Below, piece by piece: positions 17,622 through 27,547 of a stretch of DNA of 60,860 nt. The stretch is from NCBI GenBank assembly GCA_937858715.1, contig CALLZY010000198.1, forward strand, positions 1-60,860, in the 5' to 3' direction. The notes under the pieces were generated by a model. The model was not told the DNA's origin and made no database searches. It saw nothing but the letters and a program-made list of their open reading frames with translations. The translations under genes and the position numbers were made by a program. This DNA is from an uncultured Chitinophagaceae bacterium (GTDB lineage: Bacteria > Bacteroidota > Bacteroidia > Chitinophagales > Chitinophagaceae). Each line of letters starts with the position of its first letter. Position 1 is the stretch's first letter.

Positions 17622-20507
17622 ATGAATCTGATTGAAAAACAAGCAAACGAATTCGCAAAAAGGCATATAGGACCAGGCAATGCAGACACAGTGGCAATGC
17701 TGAAGACGGTTAGAGAAAACAGTCTGAACGAACTGATTGCCAAAACCGTCCCTGAAACAATCAGGATGAGCCGTACCTTGAACCTGCCTGCAGCAATGAA
17801 TGAATATGAATACTTGCAGCACATCAAGGCTATTTCGCAAAAGAACAAGGTATTTAAGACCTATATTGGACAAGGTTATTATGATACCATCACCCCTTCG
17901 GTGATAATGAGAAATATTTTTGAAAACCCGGGATGGTACACACAATACACTCCTTACCAGGCAGAAATATCTCAAGGCCGCCTTGAAAGCCTGCTGAACT
18001 TCCAGACAATGGTAAGCGACCTTACAGCATTACCCATTGCGAACGCCTCATTACTTGATGAAGGTACCGCTGCCGCAGAAGCTATGGCCATGTTCTTTCA
18101 TACACTAAACAAACAGGACGTTGCTGAACGGCCAAAGTTCTTTATTGATACTGAAGTTTTCCAGCAAACAAAAGATGTACTTGCCACAAGGGCTATGCCC
18201 ATTGGTATCGAACTGGTAGAAGGAAATTACAAAACAGCAGAAATAGACAGTACTTATTTTGGGGCAATTGTACAATATCCTAATGATAAAGGTTCTGTTG
18301 AAGATTACCGCAATTTTATCGAAAAAACTCATGCTGCTGGTGCCTTTGTAGTAATGGCCACTGACCTGCTGGCACTCACACTCCTCACACCTCCAGGTGA
18401 ACTGGGTGCAGATGTCGCTGTTGGCTCCGCCCAGCGTTTTGGCGTTCCATTGGGTTATGGCGGACCACATGCTGCATTCTTTGCAGCAAAAGACGATTTC
18501 AAAAGAAGCCTTCCGGGGCGTATTATCGGTATCAGTATTGATGCGCAGGGTAACAGGGCATTAAGAATGGCTTTGCAAACCAGGGAACAGCATATTAAAA
18601 GAGAAAAGGCCACATCAAATATCTGCACCGCCCAGGCTCTTCTTGCAAATATGGCTGCTATGTATGCAGTTTATCACGGTCCCGACGGTCTGAAAGATAT
18701 TGCCAAAAGAATTGCCACCCTCACACAAACAGTGGCTGTTTCACTTCAGGAAATGGGTTATGAATTAGTTTCGGACACTTTCTTTGATACCATATTTGTT
18801 AAAACAGACAACAATACAGTTATTAAAGAAAATGCTGAAGCAAAAAGAATCAACCTGCGTTATGCCGGCAACAATCTTGTGGGCATTTCAATTGACGAAA
18901 CAACAGAACTTTCCGACCTGTTTGATTTAATCAGTTGCTTTGAAAGTGAAATCGATACTGTTAGTTTTGAGATTGATCAGGATACAACGCTAGAGTATAT
19001 TCCATCTTCATTAACAAGAACCTCTGCATTCCTTACGCATCCAGTATTTAACACTCACAAGAGTGAAAGCCAGATGATGCGGTACATCAAGTATCTTGAA
19101 AACAAAGATCTGTCGCTTAATACTTCCATGATTTCGCTGGGCAGTTGTACTATGAAGCTGAACGCTGCCTCAGAGATGATTCCGCTTAGCTGGACACACT
19201 GGAATAAAATTCATCCCTTTGCTCCTGTCAGCCAGACTGAGGGCTATCAATACATTATTGATGAGCTGAGTAAATACCTCTGTGAAATAACAGCGTTCGA
19301 TGCCTGCAGCCTTCAGCCAAACAGTGGTGCACAAGGTGAATATGCAGGCTTGCTTACTATCAAATCATATCATGAAGCTAATGGAGACCATCATCGCAAC
19401 GTAATGCTGATTCCCATTTCAGCACACGGGACAAACCCCGCTTCGGCTGTAATGGCAGGCATGAAAGTAGTGGTGGTAAAGGCATTGGATAACGGATACA
19501 TCGACATTGATGACCTGAAAGCCAAAGCCGAAGCTAATGCTGCAAACCTGGCGGGAATTATGATTACATATCCGAGCACCTATGGTATTTACGAGGAGAC
19601 TGTAAAAGAAATTACAGATATAGTTCACCAGCATGGCGGCCAGGTTTATATGGATGGTGCCAACATGAATGCGCAGGTTGGCTTAACTGCTCCGGGCCTT
19701 ATCGGTGCCGATGTTTGTCACCTGAACTTGCACAAAACTTTTGCTATTCCACATGGTGGTGGTGGTCCGGGAATGGGGCCAATTTGTGTAAGAGCTCATC
19801 TTGCCAAACATTTACCCGGCCATTTTCTGGCTGACAGTCCAAGCCTTGCAGAAAACAATGGAGCCGTTTCCGCTGCGCCTTATGGCTCTGCACTTATTCT
19901 TCTTATATCTTACGGATATATCCGGATGCTTGGACCTGATGGACTGAAAGAGGCAACAGAATATGCCATTGTGAATGCAAATTATATGCGGGCAAGGCTG
20001 GCGGGTAACTTTGATATTCTATACACAAACAGTAATGGCCAATGTGCCCATGAATTCATTGTTGACTTAAGGCCATTCAAAAAATCAGCGGAAATTGAAG
20101 CAGAAGATGTAGCAAAACGCCTGATTGATTATGGCTTCCATGCGCCAACGATGAGCTTCCCCGTACCCGGAACAATAATGATTGAGCCAACAGAAAGCGA
20201 AGACAAGGCAGAGTTAGACCGTTTCTGCGATGCGCTGCTCTCCATCCGTGAAGAAATCAAGGCAATTGAAGAAGGTAAAGCTGACAAAAAAGATAATCCT
20301 CTTAAAAATGCTCCGCATACCCAGTTTATAACTACTGCCAACGAATGGAACCATGCTTATACAAGACAGGAAGCCGCCTTTCCATTACCATATGTGGCAA
20401 CAAATAAATTCTGGCCATCTGTGGCAAGGGTAAATAATACTCATGGCGACAGGAACCTGATTTGCACTTGCGAACCTGTTGAAAGTTATATGGAAGCTGA
20501 AGCCTGA
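17622..20507 (+). CDS. gcvP: Glycine dehydrogenase (decarboxylating), P-protein
   Basis: 961 residues, the full-length single-chain form (about 957 in E. coli). PLP-dependent: decarboxylates glycine and passes the aminomethyl group to the lipoyl arm of GcvH. Start [12 protein letters not shown] is the typical opening; the N-half has [18 protein letters not shown] and [19 protein letters not shown]; the C-half has the PLP lysine K705 in [17 protein letters not shown] and [12 protein letters not shown]. The other cleavage-system genes are not in the window, so it is a stand-alone unit closed by its own terminator. Confidence 0.98.
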   Translation: MNLIEKQANEFAKRHIGPGNADTVAMLKTVRENSLNELIAKTVPETIRMSRTLNLPAAMNEYEYLQHIKAISQKNKVFKTYIGQGYYDTITPSVIMRNIFENPGWYTQYTPYQAEISQGRLESLLNFQTMVSDLTALPIANASLLDEGTAAAEAMAMFFHTLNKQDVAERPKFFIDTEVFQQTKDVLATRAMPIGIELVEGNYKTAEIDSTYFGAIVQYPNDKGSVEDYRNFIEKTHAAGAFVVMATDLLALTLLTPPGELGADVAVGSAQRFGVPLGYGGPHAAFFAAKDDFKRSLPGRIIGISIDAQGNRALRMALQTREQHIKREKATSNICTAQALLANMAAMYAVYHGPDGLKDIAKRIATLTQTVAVSLQEMGYELVSDTFFDTIFVKTDNNTVIKENAEAKRINLRYAGNNLVGISIDETTELSDLFDLISCFESEIDTVSFEIDQDTTLEYIPSSLTRTSAFLTHPVFNTHKSESQMMRYIKYLENKDLSLNTSMISLGSCTMKLNAASEMIPLSWTHWNKIHPFAPVSQTEGYQYIIDELSKYLCEITAFDACSLQPNSGAQGEYAGLLTIKSYHEANGDHHRNVMLIPISAHGTNPASAVMAGMKVVVVKALDNGYIDIDDLKAKAEANAANLAGIMITYPSTYGIYEETVKEITDIVHQHGGQVYMDGANMNAQVGLTAPGLIGADVCHLNLHKTFAIPHGGGGPGMGPICVRAHLAKHLPGHFLADSPSLAENNGAVSAAPYGSALILLISYGYIRMLGPDGLKEATEYAIVNANYMRARLAGNFDILYTNSNGQCAHEFIVDLRPFKKSAEIEAEDVAKRLIDYGFHAPTMSFPVPGTIMIEPTESEDKAELDRFCDALLSIREEIKAIEEGKADKKDNPLKNAPHTQFITTANEWNHAYTRQEAAFPLPYVATNKFWPSVARVNNTHGDRNLICTCEPVESYMEAEA

Positions 20508-20528
20508 TTTCATTTTGTATGAAATAAT

Positions 20529-20562
20529 AAAAGGGGCTGTCTGAAAAGACAACCCCTTTTTT
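20529..20562 (+). terminator. Intrinsic terminator of gcvP (works on both strands)
   Basis: AAAAGGGGCTGTCT and AGACAACCCCTTTT pair around a GAAA loop with one mismatch, ending in a T-run. It lies between convergent gcvP and the WG-repeat gene and has A/T tracts on both sides. Confidence 0.85.
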
Positions 20563-20580
20563 CTTTAATCATGGCAAAAC

Positions 20581-22029
20581 TTAAAATCTTCCGCGGTTTC
20601 TTCCGCTGTTGTTACTATTGCTGTTTCCATTATTTCCTCCACCGTTATTACGGCCACTGTTGCTACCACCTCCATTGTCTCTTCTTTCAAACTGGCGGGA
20701 AGGTTGCTGCTGTTCACTTCTCCTTTGCATTTGCTGTGGCTGGCGTTGTTGTTGAGGCTGAGGCTCATACCTCCGTTCCATCTGCTGCGGTTGCCTTTGA
20801 GGTTGTTGCTGGCCATTTCTATCAAATGTCCTTACCTCCCGCTGGCGTGGCGGCTGGTTGCCGTTGTTGTTATCATTAGTACGCCGTTCAAAACTTCTAT
20901 TGGTATTGTTATTACCAGGAATATTTGTTCTCTCGTTCCTTTCAGAAGGTCTGTAAATCCTTTGCTCATTTCCGGGCTGACGGTTGTCATTATTTGTTCT
21001 GTCAAAGCGGCGGTTATCCTGCCTGCTGTTGTTCATTTCCTGCTGCCTGTTATTATCATTTCTTCTGAAACCATTATCGTCAATCCTGTCGCGGCGGTCA
21101 GGGCCATTATTATTCCGGTTATTCATCTCCCGCCTGTCTTCACGGTATGTCCTGTTTCTGAAGTCTCCGCTGTTTCTTTCGTACCTGTCGAACTGACGGG
21201 GTGCAAACTGGCGGCTTTCTTCTCTTCTCACATTTGGTCTGTACACATTTATTTCGTTATTACGGAATACTGTGCGACCGGGTGAATAGCTCTGGCGGAA
21301 ACGTACCGGCTCAATCCTGCCGCAATATCTTTCAGCCTGGAACCTTGAAGGACCTGAACGGAACCCATAACCACCACTATAGTTATAATTAATGACTGTT
21401 GTGTAGTTAATGATGGTAACGTTCTGATACCTTGGCACACAGTAATCGTACCAGCGATTAGAAACAATGTGCCTTCTTGGAACAAAGCACCAATAGTTGG
21501 ATGGAGGATTGTATCCGCCGAGGTTAAAGTTGATACTGATATTTATTCCGGGCCTTAATGGTGCCCAGCCATAATAATCGCCACCATCCCGCCAGGCCAC
21601 CCATGCTGGCGACCATTCATAACCTGGAACCCAGAACCATCCATAATACCTGTCTTGCTCCCAGCGGCCATAGTGGAATGGAGCCCATCCCCAGTCATAA
21701 TCGGATACCCACATCCATTCGTAGTTATCTGTCCACACCCAGTGGCCATTAGTGCTGTATGGCTGAAAATCTTCTTCTACTTCGGGTACCCACACATAAC
21801 CATAGCCCGGATATTCAACCCAGTTGCCGTAAGGGGTAAGGTTGTCATAAAAATCCTGGTAAGTTACATCCCTGTCTTCTCCATACCTGTCATCGTACCT
21901 GTTGTCGTACCTGTCATTACCATAATAATCATCATTACCGTTATTGTATTGTGCCAACGAGGTAATACTGATTAACATGCTGGCTGGCATTACTAAAGCC
22001 AGAACAGCAAACCTTATAATTCTTTTCAT
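20581..22029 (-). CDS. Exported DUF6600-like protein with YxWGxW-type repeats and N/Q/R-rich tail
   Basis: 482 residues with a signal peptide (ISITSLAQ). Residues about 55-165 hold aromatic repeats of the kind P-Y-G-x-W-x-x-x-x-G-Y-x-W-x-P (TPYGNWVEYPGYGYVWVP, GHWVWTDNYEWMWVSDYDWG, YGWFWVPGYEWSPAW), the DUF6600 pattern. The last 230 residues are nearly free of hydrophobics and full of Asn, Gln, Arg and Asp (for example RREMNNRNNNGPDRRD), so disordered and strongly basic. Periplasmic or surface location; function unknown. A complementary 8-mer in the leader could cover its start codon. Confidence 0.8.
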   Translation of the reverse strand: MKRIIRFAVLALVMPASMLISITSLAQYNNGNDDYYGNDRYDNRYDDRYGEDRDVTYQDFYDNLTPYGNWVEYPGYGYVWVPEVEEDFQPYSTNGHWVWTDNYEWMWVSDYDWGWAPFHYGRWEQDRYYGWFWVPGYEWSPAWVAWRDGGDYYGWAPLRPGINISINFNLGGYNPPSNYWCFVPRRHIVSNRWYDYCVPRYQNVTIINYTTVINYNYSGGYGFRSGPSRFQAERYCGRIEPVRFRQSYSPGRTVFRNNEINVYRPNVRREESRQFAPRQFDRYERNSGDFRNRTYREDRREMNNRNNNGPDRRDRIDDNGFRRNDNNRQQEMNNSRQDNRRFDRTNNDNRQPGNEQRIYRPSERNERTNIPGNNNTNRSFERRTNDNNNGNQPPRQREVRTFDRNGQQQPQRQPQQMERRYEPQPQQQRQPQQMQRRSEQQQPSRQFERRDNGGGSNSGRNNGGGNNGNSNSNNSGRNRGRF

Positions 22030-22095
22030 GGGTCAATTGTTTTTTGTGTAAAAAATCTTGTCATTACGATTTTGTCTTTTTTACATATGACCCAT
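22028..22095 (-). promoter_or_regulatory. Leader inverted repeat that can pair with the start codon
   Basis: On the minus strand ATGGGTCA (complement of 22088-22095) lies in the 5' leader, and its complement TGACCCAT (22035-22028) includes the first two bases of the start codon. The spacing is 52 nt. Confidence 0.35.
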
Positions 22096-22160
22096 TACTA
22101 TGCCAGCAAGAGTTAAAAGATTGATGGCAACATTTTTTTATCAAAAAATTGTGTTAACAA

Positions 22161-22187
22161 AAAAGGTCGCCATAATGACGACCTTTT
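22161..22187 (-). terminator. Intrinsic terminator of the large lipoprotein gene
   Basis: AAAAGGTCG (22161-22169) and CGACCTTTT (22179-22187) pair around a 9-nt loop; on the minus strand the stem is followed by TTGTTAAC after a T-run. It lies 19 bp after the stop of the gene at 22207-24015. Confidence 0.75.
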
Positions 22188-22206
22188 CTCTTTCATGATT
22201 GCAGAC

Positions 22207-24015
22207 TTAGTTCCGGCGAATCCTGAAGTTACATACCACATTCTTTGGTGTGGTGTTGAACATCATCTGTATATTGAAATTGCCTTCAACAAAACCAGTC
22301 AGCGGTGGCCCAAATGCTGTAATATTTACTGTTGGATTCGATGTAATAATCTGATTGGAAAAAACACTCGAACCATAGCTTACTGAAGCTAACGTAAGGG
22401 GCAAGTTATTTCCAGTCACCTGATTATTCAAGAAAGAAAATTGAACAGCACTCACGGTTCCGGCATTTTGTCTATATCCGGACACCCAAGATTTATGGGA
22501 ATAAGCCCCGGTATAAACTGAGTCGTTATAGTTAAGATAATCTGGTGGTGAAGCCAGGTTGCTGGGCGAGCCATCAATCATCAACTCAATATACTGCACT
22601 GATGAGGTACCGCAAGCCTGCAATGTGCCCACATTTACCGAACCTGTTGTACCACTACCACTAACGGGAACGCTTTGTTGCAGTGTTGAATAATCAACCC
22701 CCAGCACCGAAAAATTCAAGGTGCCGGAACTGCATCTCATCACTGAAAATGAGAATGTACCATTCGTAACAGGCACAGTATATTGATGCCCTCCGTCTAA
22801 ATAAATAGCAGCCGCACCGCTTGTAACATTGGCTGAAGCACAGTTGGTAACAGTACCGGTAATAACAAGGCTGTTCGCTGCAGGGATGGTAACAGTAACC
22901 ACAGGCAATGTTGTATTTGCACTAAACGGCCCGATGTTCTGGCTATGAACTACAGTATTGCAAATATCAAGCACTTCCAGTACCAATGATTCATTCTTTG
23001 GCACTTTTCCGCAGAGGTTTCCGGCAGAGTCTGTACGGCCATAAGCGTATGTCCCATTTACTGTTCTTTTTATTCTAACCTGGGCATTTATCAAGGCCCC
23101 GCCATCATCATCCTTAAATGACATACAAAGATCGACTAATGGAAACGGAGCATCGCAATTCCAGAAAGAAAAATGGCTGACCTGTGCCACATAGTTATTT
23201 CCTGTTTTTGTTGCTGTTCCCTCCTGTTTCCACCGTGCTGTTGCTTCATCAAAATGCCAGAGGTCAATCGTCGCCGGAGCACTTGCCTGCAAAGATGCAG
23301 GAACAGGAAATGTCAGCTCGGCAGTTTTTCCACTGGCAATTTTAAGTGCCTGGCCAGATGAACCGGTTAGCTCCACGCCAATCATTCCATAAGTAGAAAG
23401 TCCTCTTTCTGCACCAGCAGTTGTTATTCCTCTCAGGTCGCCCATAACAGTATAAGGCAAATCGGCTGAAGAAGGGTCAATCCATGTCATTGCTACATCT
23501 ACCGTACCAGAATAGGCCATTCCCACTGCATCAGTTATCGCATTAACAGGCATTACCAATTTTGCACCGCCTGAAATATTTACCGTGCCTCCCGCAGAAG
23601 CTGCGAAACTGCCGCTGTTTGCTTTGGGCAACATTTTTATTCTTACGTTGTTAATGCGACCAGCTACTGATACGAATGTTCTGTAACCGGTAAAGTATCC
23701 GTTCTTTTCAACTTTAACTGCACCGTTTGCCTTGGAGAGATTAATATTTCTGAAATGAAATACTCCATAACGGTCGCTAGTGGTTGTATTCGCTCCGCTC
23801 CTTACAGTGGCACCGGCAACAGGACGGTTGTTTTCATCTACAACGATACCATTTACTCCTCCCGTAACCATTTCATTATCGTTAACTGAAGGATCGGCAG
23901 GGACGACTACATCAGGCAATGTACCTTCCACTTCCCGCTGGCAGGAAGTAACAGTAGCCGCAAACCCTAACATTAACAGTACAGGCAAATAAAATTGCTT
24001 AATTGAACTTAGCAT
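22207..24015 (-). CDS. Large lipoprotein with carboxypeptidase-regulatory-like domain
   Basis: 602 residues. Lipoprotein signal with lipobox TVTSC (C25). Residues about 50-130 form a carboxypeptidase regulatory-like beta domain (VNGIVVDENNRPVAGATVRSG, TSDRYGVFHFRNI), followed by a ZU5-like or FAM171-like stretch (GAKLVMPVNAITDAVG, STYGMIGVELTG, HFDEATARWKQEGTATKTG, QVSHFSFWNCDAP), another regulatory-like repeat (DDDGGALINAQVRIKRTVNGTY... in part) and Ser/Thr-rich strands. Probably anchored in the outer membrane. Function unknown. Followed by its own terminator, so a single-gene unit. Confidence 0.75.
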   Translation of the reverse strand: MLSSIKQFYLPVLLMLGFAATVTSCQREVEGTLPDVVVPADPSVNDNEMVTGGVNGIVVDENNRPVAGATVRSGANTTTSDRYGVFHFRNINLSKANGAVKVEKNGYFTGYRTFVSVAGRINNVRIKMLPKANSGSFAASAGGTVNISGGAKLVMPVNAITDAVGMAYSGTVDVAMTWIDPSSADLPYTVMGDLRGITTAGAERGLSTYGMIGVELTGSSGQALKIASGKTAELTFPVPASLQASAPATIDLWHFDEATARWKQEGTATKTGNNYVAQVSHFSFWNCDAPFPLVDLCMSFKDDDGGALINAQVRIKRTVNGTYAYGRTDSAGNLCGKVPKNESLVLEVLDICNTVVHSQNIGPFSANTTLPVVTVTIPAANSLVITGTVTNCASANVTSGAAAIYLDGGHQYTVPVTNGTFSFSVMRCSSGTLNFSVLGVDYSTLQQSVPVSGSGTTGSVNVGTLQACGTSSVQYIELMIDGSPSNLASPPDYLNYNDSVYTGAYSHKSWVSGYRQNAGTVSAVQFSFLNNQVTGNNLPLTLASVSYGSSVFSNQIITSNPTVNITAFGPPLTGFVEGNFNIQMMFNTTPKNVVCNFRIRRN

Positions 24016-24041
24016 ATTGACAGTTTATGTGATGTGAAGCT

Positions 24042-24079
24042 AAAAAAATAATCGCAGCCATACAAACCTGACTGCGATT
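24042..24079 (-). terminator. Intrinsic terminator of the superoxide dismutase gene
   Basis: AATCGCAG (24050-24057) and CTGCGATT (24072-24079) pair around a 14-nt loop; the minus-strand 3' side carries a run of seven T (24048-24042). It lies 24 bp after the sod stop. Confidence 0.75.
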
Positions 24080-24103
24080 ACTATCAATATATCTCAAACA
24101 AAA

Positions 24104-24844
24104 TCAATTCCCCAATCGGGCTTCTACGCTATCCCAGTTCACCACTTTCCACCACGCCGTGATATAATCTGCACGGCGGTTTTGGTATTTTAGGTAGTAG
24201 GCATGTTCCCATACATCCAATCCGAGCAGCGGAGCTCCCTTTAAATCACTGATATTCATCAACGGATTGTCCTGGTTTGGGGTCGAACCTATGATAAGTT
24301 TTCCTTCATTTGAATTTACCAGCCATGCCCAACCACTGCCAAACCTGTTCTTTGCAGCATCGGCAAACTGGTTCTTAAAAGCATCCTCCGAACCAAAATC
24401 TCTGATTAACAATTGAGAAAGTTTATTTCCCGGTGCATTTGCATCTGAAGGAGCCTTCATGCTCTTCCAGAAAAACTCATGATTATAATGCCCGCCACCA
24501 TTATTTCTCATTTTGGCAGAATACTTATTGATATTCTTCATCAACGCAGTCAACGACACCTTATTCGTATCTACATTTTCAGCTTTTACAGCATCAGCCA
24601 AATTTTTTGCATATGCGGACGCATGCTTCGAATAATGTATTTCCATCGTCATGGCATCAATAACCGGCTCCAACGCATTGTACGCATATGGCAGGGGTTG
24701 CTGTGTGTATGAAAAATCTTCGCCACCAATACCGGTCACTTTCGTAGTTCCTGCACAAGCCCACGAAGGAATAACTGTCGCTCCTATTCCAGCCACTGAT
24801 GTGGTAATCAAAAAACTTCTCCTATTTAGTTTTTTATCTGCCAT
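24104..24844 (-). CDS. Superoxide dismutase, Mn-type, with twin-arginine signal
   Basis: 246 residues: about 35-45 residues of leader, then a complete Fe/Mn SOD. NRRSFLITTSVAGIGATVI is a Tat signal, so the enzyme is probably folded in the cytosol and exported to the periplasm or cell surface; a Cys in PSWACAG might allow lipidation, but the lipobox is poor. Metal ligands H70 (EIHYSKH), H122 (HYNHEFFW), D210 and H214 (DVWEHAYY) are present. Q191 in NQDNPL is the Mn-type active-site glutamine position. It disposes of superoxide outside the cytosol. Single-gene unit divergent from a J-protein. Confidence 0.93.
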   Translation of the reverse strand: MADKKLNRRSFLITTSVAGIGATVIPSWACAGTTKVTGIGGEDFSYTQQPLPYAYNALEPVIDAMTMEIHYSKHASAYAKNLADAVKAENVDTNKVSLTALMKNINKYSAKMRNNGGGHYNHEFFWKSMKAPSDANAPGNKLSQLLIRDFGSEDAFKNQFADAAKNRFGSGWAWLVNSNEGKLIIGSTPNQDNPLMNISDLKGAPLLGLDVWEHAYYLKYQNRRADYITAWWKVVNWDSVEARLGN

Positions 24845-24927
24845 ACTATTGGTTTTTGTTCAATAAAATTAGGCTATTTTTATTAACTGCTGATTTCCCA
24901 AAAACTGTTACATATTCAGCGATTATC

Positions 24928-25584
24928 ATGGCATTTGTACTAAAAGACTATTATAAAATACTTGCGGTAGAACCGTCAGCCACTATTCCCGAAATAAAAA
25001 AGGCCTACCGGAAACTTGCACATCAATATCATCCTGATAAAAGCAACAACGACCCTTATGCCATTGCTCAATTTGCAGAAATAAAAGAAGCCTACGAAGT
25101 GCTGACTGACCCTGCGAAAAAAGAATATTATCTGCAGCAAAGATGGTATGCACAAAGTATCGGAAAAAGAAAAACTGAAAGTGTAGTTACTCCTGTCACA
25201 ATCCTTCAGCAGGCTATTGCATTGGAAAGGCATACTGCTACGATTGATGTTTTCAGGATGGATAAAAACGGCCTGCGGGATTATATTCTTGATATGCTAA
25301 ACTCAGAAACAATCCAGAAGCTGCAGTCTTTTGATGAACCTTTCACTATCCGGCAAATTATTGATACAATCCTCCGTTCATTAAAGCCCCTTACAAAAGA
25401 ACATACAATCACAATATTAGAATCACTTAGAAAACTATCCCCAAACGACAAGCAGGCCTGTGAACTCATAAATCAGTTTGAAGAGAAACAGCAGCAAAGG
25501 CACAAATCTGAAAAGTTGACAATACCGGCAGTTATACTCATCACCCTTCTGATCTGCCTTATCATGTGGCTGGCATCCCGATAA
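24928..25584 (+). CDS. Tail-anchored J-domain protein
   Basis: 218 residues from ATG 24928; an earlier in-frame ATG (24856) would add 24 residues that interrupt the usual J-domain start and run into the sod promoter region. Residues 6-70 are a J-domain with H35-P-D37 (DYYKILAVEPSAT, HQYHPDKSNN, FAEIKEAYEVLTDP), which stimulates a DnaK-type ATPase. No Gly/Phe region or zinc-finger of DnaJ follows; the middle is helical and the last 22 residues (IPAVILITLLICLIMWLA) are a single transmembrane helix. It probably recruits Hsp70 to the membrane. Confidence 0.85.
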   Translation: MAFVLKDYYKILAVEPSATIPEIKKAYRKLAHQYHPDKSNNDPYAIAQFAEIKEAYEVLTDPAKKEYYLQQRWYAQSIGKRKTESVVTPVTILQQAIALERHTATIDVFRMDKNGLRDYILDMLNSETIQKLQSFDEPFTIRQIIDTILRSLKPLTKEHTITILESLRKLSPNDKQACELINQFEEKQQQRHKSEKLTIPAVILITLLICLIMWLASR

Positions 25585-25606
25585 TTGCCACCTGTGCCGA
25601 ATAAAA

Positions 25607-25614
25607 TATATTTG
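25607..25614 (+). promoter_or_regulatory. -7 box 4 nt before the ABC-F start codon
   Basis: TATATTTG matches TAnnTTTG and is followed by CAGC and then the ATG at 25619. With the usual start-site spacing the transcript would have almost no leader. Confidence 0.5.
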
Positions 25615-25618
25615 CAGC

Positions 25619-27505
25619 ATGCACTATATCTCGGTCAACGGACTTACAAAAAGCTACGGCATTCAGCCACTATTTCATAACATCTCTTTTAACATTGAGG
25701 AAGGTGATAAAATTGCCCTCATTGCCAGGAACGGAACCGGAAAATCAACACTGCTGAAAATACTAGCAGGAATTGAAACTGCAGATGAAGGGACTGTTTG
25801 GGTAAATAAAGACGTGGATGTAGTGCTCTTTGAACAAGACCCCGGGTTTGAAGAAGAGAAAACAGTACTTGACAATATCTTTTTCCATAATCACCCCATC
25901 ATCAACGCCATTAAAGAATATGAAGCAGCGGCTGAAGATAACGATGTTGAAAAACTGAATACAGCTATCGTTAAAATGGATGAACTGGGTGCCTGGGATT
26001 TTGATGCCAAAGTGAAACAGGTACTGGGCAAATTGAATATTCATAACCTGGCACAACCGGTTAATACATTAAGCGGTGGCCAGCGGAAAAGGGTGGCCCT
26101 TGCAAAAACACTGATTGATATTGGCTTTGAACATAAACATGTGCTGCTGATAATGGATGAGCCTACCAACCACCTTGATGTGAGTATGGTTGAATGGCTG
26201 GAGCATTATCTGGACAAAGAAAATGTAACGCTGTTGCTTGTAACCCACGACCGTTATTTTCTGGATGCCGTATGTGAAGAAATCTGGGAACTTGACAGCA
26301 GTGAAATCTATGTATATAAAGGCGACTATGAAAACTATCTTGAAAAAAAATCTGCCCGTGCCGAAAACGATGCAGCCAGCATAGACAAGGCCCGGAACCT
26401 GTACCGAAAAGAACTGGAATGGATGCGGAAGCAGCCCAAAGCAAGAACAACCAAGAGCAAAAGCCGCCAGGATAACTTCTATGAAATTGAAAAGAAAGCA
26501 AAAAAACAAGTGGCAGATGAACAAATGCAGCTTGATATGAAAATGAGCCGGCTTGGAGGCAAAGTGCTTGAACTGAAAAAGGTTTACAAAAACTATTGTG
26601 ATACAATAATCCTGAAAGGATTTGATTACACTTTTAAGAAAGGAGAAAGAATTGGGGTTATTGGCAAAAATGGTGTCGGTAAATCAACCTTCATTAATAT
26701 TCTCCAGGGGATGGAGAAAGCCGACAGCGGAAAAATCAATATCGGCGATACTGTTGTTTTTGGCAACTACTCACAACAGGGATTAGTGATAAAAGAAGAT
26801 ATGCGGGTGATTGAGTTTGTAAAAAACATAGCTGAGAATTTTCCACTGGCCAGTGGTGGTTCGCTGAGTGCAGCCCAGTTCTTACAACTGTTTCTTTTCG
26901 ACCCGGATAAGCAATATACCTACATCAGCAAGTTAAGCGGAGGAGAGAAAAGAAGGCTCCACCTTTTGTCAATCCTGTTTCGTAATCCCAATTTCCTGAT
27001 ATTGGATGAGCCTACCAATGACCTCGACCTTCCGACATTGGGTGTGCTGGAGAATTTTTTAAGTGAGTTTCCCGGTTGCCTGCTTATAGTATCCCATGAC
27101 CGCTACTTTATGGACAGACTCGTTGAACACCTGTTTGTCTTTGAAGGCGATGGTATCATCCGGGATTTCCCTGGTAATTATTCACAGTACAGGGAGTCAT
27201 CAGCCAACAGTCAACAGTCAACGGTCAATAGCCTGCAATCCACAGACGGCAATACGGCCATTGAAGCTGAACGAACTAATAAAGAGAAGACCCGGCAGCT
27301 TTCCTACAAAGAGAAAAGAGAGTTTGAGATGCTGGAAAAAGAAATACCGGAACTTACAAAGGAGAAAGAAACAATTACTGAGAAACTCAACAGCGGTACT
27401 GCTCCTTTTGAAGAATTACAGCAATTGTCTGTAAGAATTGGGGAAATAACACAACTGCTTGACGAAAAAGAAATGCGCTGGCTGGAACTTAGCGAATTGC
27501 AGTGA
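25619..27505 (+). CDS. ABC-F ATPase, Uup-like
   Basis: 628 residues: two cytosolic ABC domains in one chain, no membrane segment. First Walker A ARNGTGKST (K42), signature LSGGQRKR, Walker B LLIMDEPTNHLD; second GKNGVGKST, LSGGEKRR and FLILDEPTNDLD. ABC-F proteins act on ribosomes; a C-terminal coiled coil (KEKREFEMLEKEIPELTKEKE to the end) is the Uup-type extension linked to nucleic-acid or ribosome binding. The linker before that coil contains a short heptanucleotide repeat and is Ser/Gln/Asn-rich. Start is fixed by a -7 box 4 nt upstream. Confidence 0.92.
   Translation: MHYISVNGLTKSYGIQPLFHNISFNIEEGDKIALIARNGTGKSTLLKILAGIETADEGTVWVNKDVDVVLFEQDPGFEEEKTVLDNIFFHNHPIINAIKEYEAAAEDNDVEKLNTAIVKMDELGAWDFDAKVKQVLGKLNIHNLAQPVNTLSGGQRKRVALAKTLIDIGFEHKHVLLIMDEPTNHLDVSMVEWLEHYLDKENVTLLLVTHDRYFLDAVCEEIWELDSSEIYVYKGDYENYLEKKSARAENDAASIDKARNLYRKELEWMRKQPKARTTKSKSRQDNFYEIEKKAKKQVADEQMQLDMKMSRLGGKVLELKKVYKNYCDTIILKGFDYTFKKGERIGVIGKNGVGKSTFINILQGMEKADSGKINIGDTVVFGNYSQQGLVIKEDMRVIEFVKNIAENFPLASGGSLSAAQFLQLFLFDPDKQYTYISKLSGGEKRRLHLLSILFRNPNFLILDEPTNDLDLPTLGVLENFLSEFPGCLLIVSHDRYFMDRLVEHLFVFEGDGIIRDFPGNYSQYRESSANSQQSTVNSLQSTDGNTAIEAERTNKEKTRQLSYKEKREFEMLEKEIPELTKEKETITEKLNSGTAPFEELQQLSVRIGEITQLLDEKEMRWLELSELQ
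27205..27232 (+). repeat. Heptanucleotide tandem repeat inside the ABC-F gene
   Basis: CAACAGT, CAACAGT, CAACGGT and CAATAGC follow one another. They encode part of the Ser/Gln/Asn-rich linker (NSQQSTVNS) near residue 530. The unit is not a multiple of three, so gain or loss of one unit shifts the frame. Confidence 0.75.
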
Positions 27506-27547
27506 TTTTAGTATCTTGACCAGGCATAGACCATTAACCATTACAAA

